Part shown: piece by piece, positions 63,711-64,000 of the stretch
How the letters are laid out: each line of letters opens with the position of its first letter
How positions within the stretch are numbered: the first letter of the stretch is position 1
Origin: Actibacterium pelagium
GTDB taxonomy: Bacteria; Pseudomonadota; Alphaproteobacteria; Rhodobacterales; Rhodobacteraceae
Length of the DNA stretch: 64,000 nucleotides
Assembly (NCBI RefSeq): GCF_002285415.1
Contig: NZ_NSBU01000007.1
Location: 312,501-376,500 of the forward strand
Direction: 5' to 3'
Notes under the pieces: generated by a model
What the model saw: only the letters and a program-made list of their open reading frames with translations
Told to the model about the DNA's origin: nothing
Databases searched by the model: none
Position numbers and translations under genes: made by a program

Positions 63711-64000
63711 TCAGTCTGAGGTCAGATGTGCGCGAATATCGTTGCCCGTCGCAGCGTAGATGTCCAGCAGGTCATCGAAGCTGATCCCGTTCTCTTGCGC
63801 TTCTTTCAGCGGACCGCCTTGGGCTTGCAGGGCGGGGCGCTCTCCGGGCTCGCCGATCCACAGATTGCACGCGATGGGCTCTTCGCTTTCGAAGCCGGGA
63901 AGATCGTTGGAAAGCCAAGAAAAACAACCCTCGAAACCACTCCAATCGCCGCTGTTCCAGGCTTGAACATAGGCGGCGAAGTGGTCGGGGTGGACACTGC
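63711..64000 (-). CDS. Second DUF2199 protein, N-terminus beyond window
   Basis: An open frame enters from the right edge and stops at TGA (63711-63713). Its 96 visible residues include SGDWSGFEGCFSWLSNDLPGF, then NLWIGEPGERPALQ and ISFDDLLDIYAATGNDIRAHLTSD, which aligns with the end of the DUF2199 protein next door. The start is outside the window. It is a tandem duplicate, 18 bp upstream of the first copy. Confidence 0.82.
   Translation of the reverse strand, partial: SVHPDHFAAYVQAWNSGDWSGFEGCFSWLSNDLPGFESEEPIACNLWIGEPGERPALQAQGGPLKEAQENGISFDDLLDIYAATGNDIRAHLTSD

Overview
This 64 kb window is chromosomal DNA from a GC-rich alphaproteobacterium, most likely a member of the Rhodobacterales (Roseobacter group). 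That placement is an inference from the gene set: a complete 14-subunit nuo operon carrying DUF5337/DUF5333-type small genes, a NuoE with a Lys/Ala linker and helix-hairpin-helix tail, and a hisB-hisH-hisA-hisF cluster. No search could be run. I see no transposase, integrase, phage gene or CRISPR array, and no gene-free stretch longer than about 280 bp.

Layout. 0-4 kb: leftward histidine genes (hisB, hisH, hisA, partial hisF), interrupted by two rightward genes for small secreted proteins. 4-6.5 kb: a serine hydrolase, an acyl-CoA thioesterase and an FkbM-like methyltransferase. 6.5-8.4 kb: two identical tRNA-Gly(GCC) genes, each with its own matching promoter, flanking a DUF3179 gene. 8.5-10.4 kb: an overlapping pair for a UDP-glucuronate decarboxylase-like enzyme and a CAP10-type glycosyltransferase. 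10.5-14 kb: a Clp/Hsp100-like ATPase with an altered pore loop, then a visibly more AT-rich patch with a membrane protein, a small winged-helix protein, nested palindromes and a possible small RNA. 14-22.5 kb: moaA, an AlkD-like repair enzyme, an FMN-binding oxidase-family protein preceded by a four-copy CATATG array, glmS-glmU, gph, a DegT-family aminotransferase and a glutathione transferase.

22.6-40.3 kb is the respiratory complex I operon nuoABCDEFGHIJKLMN, all rightward. Six extra genes are embedded in it: a sulfotransferase between nuoC and nuoD, three small membrane or secreted proteins around nuoF, a cysteine-free carboxymuconolactone-decarboxylase-fold protein between nuoI and nuoJ, and possibly something in the nuoG-nuoH gap. 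The operon runs directly into birA, coaX and rnj.

43.5-64 kb: a methyltransferase, an RhlE-like helicase, exoD, prfC, an isoprenylcysteine-methyltransferase-like protein, an SDR lacking the usual catalytic Tyr/Lys, alkC, an orphan ABC ATPase whose ribosome binding site lies in a predicted hairpin, tatABC with a DUF815 ATPase, chrA with a second sulfotransferase, a PhnD-like binding protein paired with a hybrid histidine kinase, the classical surE-pcm-nlpD cluster, an SDR and two tandem DUF2199 genes (the last one cut by the window edge).

The most promising material for something new: the pore-loop-altered Clp-like ATPase, the sulfotransferase and CMD-fold genes translationally packed into the complex I operon, the PhnD/hybrid-kinase pair as a periplasmic sensing system, the helically phased CATATG array, and several RNA hairpins placed next to ribosome binding sites.
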